A DNA stretch of 64,000 nt, taken from the NCBI RefSeq assembly GCF_020921035.1, contig NC_063155.1, forward strand, positions 14,713,311 to 14,777,310, read 5' to 3'. Below, in pieces: positions 59,471-64,000 of the stretch. Each line of letters opens with the position of its first letter. Position 1 is the stretch's first letter. The position numbers and the translations under genes were made by a program. Under the pieces are notes generated by a model, which was given only the letters and a program-made list of their open reading frames with translations, was not told where the DNA came from and ran no database searches. Source of the DNA: Rhodamnia argentea. Taxonomy: Eukaryota > Streptophyta > Magnoliopsida > Myrtales > Myrtaceae.

Positions 59471-60742
59471 TCGCTCAAATTGCATTAAGGTTTCCTTTTT
59501 GTCAAGCTCCTTATGAATGTTAGCCTAGGAACTAAATAGATAATTACATAAAAAAAGAGAGGTCATTATTAACTAAAGAGGTCGTTATTGCACAAACCAA
59601 TAAGGAAATGCATCAACCCTTGTTCTTGATGATGGACCTTCATATTTCACTTTGTAACAAAAAAAAAAGGAAAAAAAAAATTCGTGGTCCCGAATTTAGC
59701 ATCTAATTGAATATGGATTACATCTGAGAGAACACAGATTGCGAATTCTAACATCTACTTGCTAATTGATAGTTCAAACAAAGAATAAAATACATACAAA
59801 AGTAATGAGATGCAAGAACCATAATAAAACACAGCATCCTTCATTTCCCTGCAATACTTTCATTGGTGGTAACTTAACTTTAGTACATGTTACATTGACG
59901 TCACTCTCGGTCTCACTAACTTTGAATCCATGCAGTCTCAAGTCTTGCAAAAATGAAAGTGTCACTGCAAGTCTTGAATCCATGCAGTCGCAAGCCATAA
60001 TGTAGCAAGAAAGAAGAAAGCCAGTAGCTCGAAGCAATAATAGCTGCAAAGAAAAAAACCAGTAAACTAATGCCAGAAGAGATAACCGATTTCACTTCTA
60101 GTAGGAAATAAGAAAACAGAACACTCACAGAGAAAAATACGGATGCATCATCTTCTTCGTCACAAACATGAAACAGGAGCCATCAATATGATCAAATCTG
60201 ACCTGGGACAACCAAGCTTCTTCACAAACTTCATGATAAAATATCACTAGACAGACACACACACAATGCATGAAGGCGTTACCAATCAATTCTCGTTCTC
60301 CATAAATCATCACAACAAGCTAAAATGAAGCTAACTAGCTAATTGTGCAAGCGTATTAAAGTAAACTCTTGCCTTATGTCAATTGTAGCATCTTCTAAGT
60401 TCGAGGGAGCTGGTAGGGCTGTATAGGCAGGTTGATAAGTCTAAACATCCACAATGAAATGTCTCGAGTGTCGATAAATATGACAAACTTTGCCCCTCGG
60501 AAAATGAAAACCATTAATCCAGACAACAGTAACATCAAATAAGCCTCTACTCACTAAGTGGAATAGAAAAACAATAAGCACTAAACAAATCCACAACTTC
60601 ATACTTGCCCGCTTCTCCTTGCCATCCTGGAATTGAAAAAAGAAATTTAAAAGTCCCAAAAGAAGTACTAGACTGAACAGCGTTAGAACAACCGGTCATT
60701 GACATTGCCAAGTAAGATCTCTACAACGAGAACTTAGGCATT
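59471..60742. other. Spacer before the FAR1-like relic
   Basis: GAATCCATGCAGTC occurs twice (about 59925 and 59981) in a short direct repeat, and AGAGGTC-TTATT occurs twice at 59560-59590. No gene is supported; part may be 3' UTR of the FAR1-like locus. Confidence 0.4.
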
Positions 60743-63452
60743 TCAAGAGCACGATAAAATTATAGTCACAAAACAGATACCCGGATAACAATGGCACTCA
60801 AGTGGACTCCAACCGATGAAGAAGATCTTTTCCAATTCACGTAAGTGTATCGGAATATCTTTTACAACATCCCGACTGTCAAATAGAAAAAAAAGAAAGA
60901 GTTAATTTAATCAGCAATTAGCATGCATGATAAAATGTACATAATAAAATGAACATAACTTAGTGCAAATAGAATAGTGCATTACCCGTCACCAAGCGGT
61001 GCTATCATGGAAGACATAGTCAATTCTTGTGATGCCTCATACGCACCGAGTAGACTACTGTAATAACTCGGAGGCATATGGTAACTTCCAAGAACTTGAG
61101 GTGCAGAAGAAGCTTGCGAAGATGCTTGAGGTACGTCTCCTTGCTTCTTTCTTTTCGTTTTATTCTTCTCTAGACAGCTCTTATGTCGCTTTCCTCCTTT
61201 GTGTCCATCTTTCTTCTTCAGGCCCGTACATTTTGCAAGGAGACTCGTATCTTCACTTAAGGCTGTCAAATTTCCCCGAGACTCACTTCCAAGTGGCATT
61301 TGATCGAGAGATTTGTTTATGGTCAAGATCATCTTCTTGATAAATTCATATCTCTCAATAGTTTGTGAGCCCTTGACTGCTATCTTAACAAATTCGGGAC
61401 ACACCTCTCTATATCTATCAGTTGCATCCATGTCACCATTCCCTTGAACAAATATATAGAATTTATTAGAAGTTGCCAATAAATTAGAACACCAAATTGA
61501 GTAAAAAAGAGTTTAATGACAACTTATACCTGAGTATCTAAACCATGCTTCTCTAGTATTCCATCTCTTGCTTTACGTGTCCATCTCTTCAAAATATAAT
61601 CACTAGGAATTAACTTTATGTCCAAGTTATCAAGCATCTTCAACACATGGCAACATAAAATCCCAACAGTCTCAAAATGATTACAAGCACAATTAACCAT
61701 TTCATTGCTTGGGACACCAATGACCTTGTACTCTAATTCATTTGCACCAAATGAACCAATAACATATTGACGCAAGAGACCCAACTCATTACGTTCCTTG
61801 ATAACCAGGGATAAAGTTTTCATCCATTCTGCCTGAAAATTTTCAAACATCGAAGGTGTATAGACTTTACCTGCTTGCTGCAACATTGGTGATGTCTGAC
61901 ACAAAATCGTAGGCAATTTCTCTATAGCATTAAACTCAGCTTGTAACTCTTTGTACCGCTTATCATTCACCACCTTATCAAATCTCTTGAAAAATCCATT
62001 TAGATTTATATTACGTGTAAGATAATCCTTCAGATCTCCATTCAAACTCTCACTCAACTGTGTACTACGTATCCCCAAGGTCACTGTAGATTTCATATAA
62101 CATCTAGCCTACTTCTCTTTCAACCTATACAGATTTTGGAGCTAAGAATTGTCACCGGCTTGATATGTTGAAAGTAATAAGTCCCAAGCCTCTTCAAATT
62201 TTTTCACTTCTACATATTCGTACACAAGCTTCTTCAAATCGGTCAAAAAATTAGATCCACTCTTCATTAAATGACCAACAATTTTTTATGGCATTTTGCA
62301 TTAGATGCCATGTACACAATCCATGTCTTGTCTCGGGAATCACCTCTTCTAATGCCTTCGACATTGCTGCATCTTGATCAGTAAAAATTGTTGCAGGCCT
62401 CTTATATTTGTGTGCCCCCAAGAATGTTTCGAAAAGCCATCTGAATGAATCTGCAGTTTCATCATATAAAAGTGCAGCCCCAAAAATCACAAGCTCTCTA
62501 TGGTGATTGAATCCAATAAAGACATCGAGTGGCATATACTCTTTGTTGGTGGAAAATGTGGTGTCAAAAGTCACAACATCACCAAAAAGGGCATAATCAA
62601 TAACCATCCTAGAATTTACCCAAAATATGTTTGTTATTTGCTCATTACTGTCAAGCTGAACAACATAGAAGAAATATGTGTCTAAGATCTATCGTTTCTC
62701 GAAGTACCTCAATAAACATCATGCGTCTCAAAACTCCATGTCTCTCTCTCGTTTAGTGTGAAGATAATTTTTTAGATCAACCCTTGTATAACCAACATTT
62801 CTCTTCCCCCAACCCGTACACTAAACAAGTCATGCTGTTGTCTATGTGTGAGGCCCGCATTGTCGCCCAACACAATTTGCTGAGCTTGGACATCGCTTAT
62901 TTGCCTATGTGACCGTATCAAGTGAGTACACTCTGGAAAATGGAGTGGATGGGAATGCTTTGGCTCAAAATCATACACACAAAATTTACCGCTCCCTCAA
63001 ACTAATTTGATTCCCATTCGAGCATGGCAGTCCATCCTCATTTCTGGCCTAGGCTTTTTTACTAATTCCAGTCGTTTATCTTTTCGTTGATGTCCCTCTT
63101 TTGCACAACAAAAACGTGTAGAAGTTATGGAACCATCCTTACTTTTGTTAGTAACTCTCCTACGTACACCAAAACCAATTTTCAATGCATACATCTTCTA
63201 AAACTCCCACACCTCATCAACATCATTAAATTCCATACCCACTTGTGGAGTCCAATCATTATTGCTGATAAAATCACACACAAAATAGTGGACAAAGTAG
63301 CACCATTAGAAGATAAACTTGAACAACAAACAATAAAACATAAAAAAAACTAAGATACTTTCACTTCTACATATTAATTACCTTGGGCCATCATCATCCA
63401 TTTGAGAGGGAGTCTCCATTTGAGGGATAATTTGACCGCTAGTACTAAGCAT
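60743..63452 (-). pseudogene. FAR1/FHY3-like (MULE transposase) pseudogene
   Basis: Minus-strand pieces follow the FAR1-family order. An N-terminal exon is at 63382-63452 (MLSTSGQIIPQMETPSQ). The FAR1 zinc-finger region is at 62780-63264 (YALKIGFGVRRRV, CHARMGIKLV). The MULE DDE domain is at 62251-62690 (FGDVVTFDTTFSTNKEYMPL, FTDQDAAMSKALEEV, HGLCTWHLMQNA) and the SWIM zinc finger at 61530-62096 (VNCACNHFETVGILCCHVLK). A basic tail follows at 60986-61442, and a last exon at 60743-60875 (VKDIPIHLRELEKIFFIGW). In-frame stops lie at 63198-63200, 62997-62999, 62728-62730, 62719-62721 and 62689-62691. Frame shifts occur near 62810 and 62270. FAR1 proteins are domesticated or active Mutator transposases; this copy cannot make one. 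Confidence 0.85.
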
Positions 63453-63609
63453 GGCAGAGGTTGAAGAGACCCGCATAACTCTGTCATAAAACATGAAGTG
63501 GATATTAGTTGTGCACATTCTAACTTTGGGCTATACATATAGTTAAAAGCTCTCCCGACAGCGGACGCATCATGAGCACATGCATTAAGATCTCGAATAA
63601 ATTCTGTAT

Positions 63610-63745
63610 TTATGGCGCACGATGTGTACAACTTCAAAAGATTTAATCCTCATCTACTGTGACTATCCCGTGAGGAAATTCAGCTACAGCCTTTCTCATT
63701 GATGTGTAAAGCTTCAGAAGATTTAATCCTCAAAATTGCACTACA
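63610..63745. repeat. Short direct repeat at the inner edge of the right arm
   Basis: GATGTGTACAACTTCAAAAG followed by ATTTAATCCTCA (63623-63654) recurs as GATGTGTAAAGCTTCAGAAG followed by ATTTAATCCTCA (63702-63733), 79 bases apart. The second copy belongs to the right inverted arm. Confidence 0.85.
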
Positions 63746-64000
63746 TGTATCGGGTTCTTTAAGAACTTCTTTCAATCCAAGATTCATGTGGTCGGAATGC
63801 GGGACCACATGACCATTTAAACATTTACCTACAACCAAAAAAAAAAAATTTCAATCGGGATAGAAAATCCCATCACCTAAAACTGTGACATGCGTAAAGC
63901 GGAAATGCTAAGGCACAAGGCTTCATATTGAAGAAGATGTTGCAAGTAAAGGGACATTTTATTGAAGAGATGACAACCGTCAAAGTCCTCGATCTTCCAA
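63686..64000. repeat. Right arm of the long inverted repeat (cut by window end)
   Basis: Reverse-complement partner of 55456-55767. The match is still running at base 64000, so the true arm is longer than 312 bases. Together the arms enclose about 7.9 kb with the FAR1-like relic, the RNase H1-N/coiled-coil frames and the 650-bp tandem array. Confidence 0.92.

Overview
The window is plant nuclear DNA, most likely from a woody eudicot. The evidence is many short exons with GT-AG introns, AT-rich introns and spacers, GA/CT microsatellites in 5' leaders, and proteins that match known plant families along their whole length. The abundance of inverted-repeat elements with GC-rich cores made me think of Myrtaceae, but that is only an impression and the sequence does not prove it.

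Seven host genes could be rebuilt exon by exon, with reading phase checked at every junction. From left to right they are: LCAT3, a phospholipase A1 of the lecithin:cholesterol acyltransferase family (minus, 620-6717, 11 exons, 451 aa); RPL38, a 60S ribosomal protein (minus, 8442-10330, 69 aa); CRT3, calreticulin-3 of the ER (plus, 17196-21592, 14 exons, 433 aa, ending in HDEL); a LUC7-like U1 snRNP protein (minus, 22984-28732, 13 exons, 414 aa); TIC20-II, a plastid import channel protein (minus, 39870-40520, one exon); VIPP1, a thylakoid membrane-remodelling PspA/ESCRT-III protein (minus, 41936-46968, 11 exons, 331 aa); and a secreted DUF538 protein (minus, 50808-52881). These are unrelated housekeeping or organelle genes, not an operon or cluster. 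From memory of Arabidopsis numbering, LCAT3 and LUC7 are also close neighbours there, which suggests local conserved order.

The spacers (about 10.5-17, 29-39.8 and 47-50.8 kb) and several introns hold decayed non-autonomous transposons with long inverted ends, a PPR pseudogene, an LTR-retrotransposon remnant in the DUF538 intron and a few tandem duplications.

The last 11 kb (53-64 kb) differs in character. It has a relic with a damaged zinc knuckle, probably from a pararetrovirus or other retroelement. It also has a 129-bp (43-codon) tandem repeat, a pair of inverted repeats over 310 bp long with about 95% identity (55456-55767 and 63686-64000, the latter cut by the window edge), a small gene for an RNase H1 N-terminal (viroplasmin-type) domain next to a coiled-coil reading frame, a 650-bp tandem array, and a broken FAR1/MULE-type transposase on the minus strand. 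I read 55.4-64 kb as the left part of a large Mutator-like composite element. It is the best candidate here for something undescribed.
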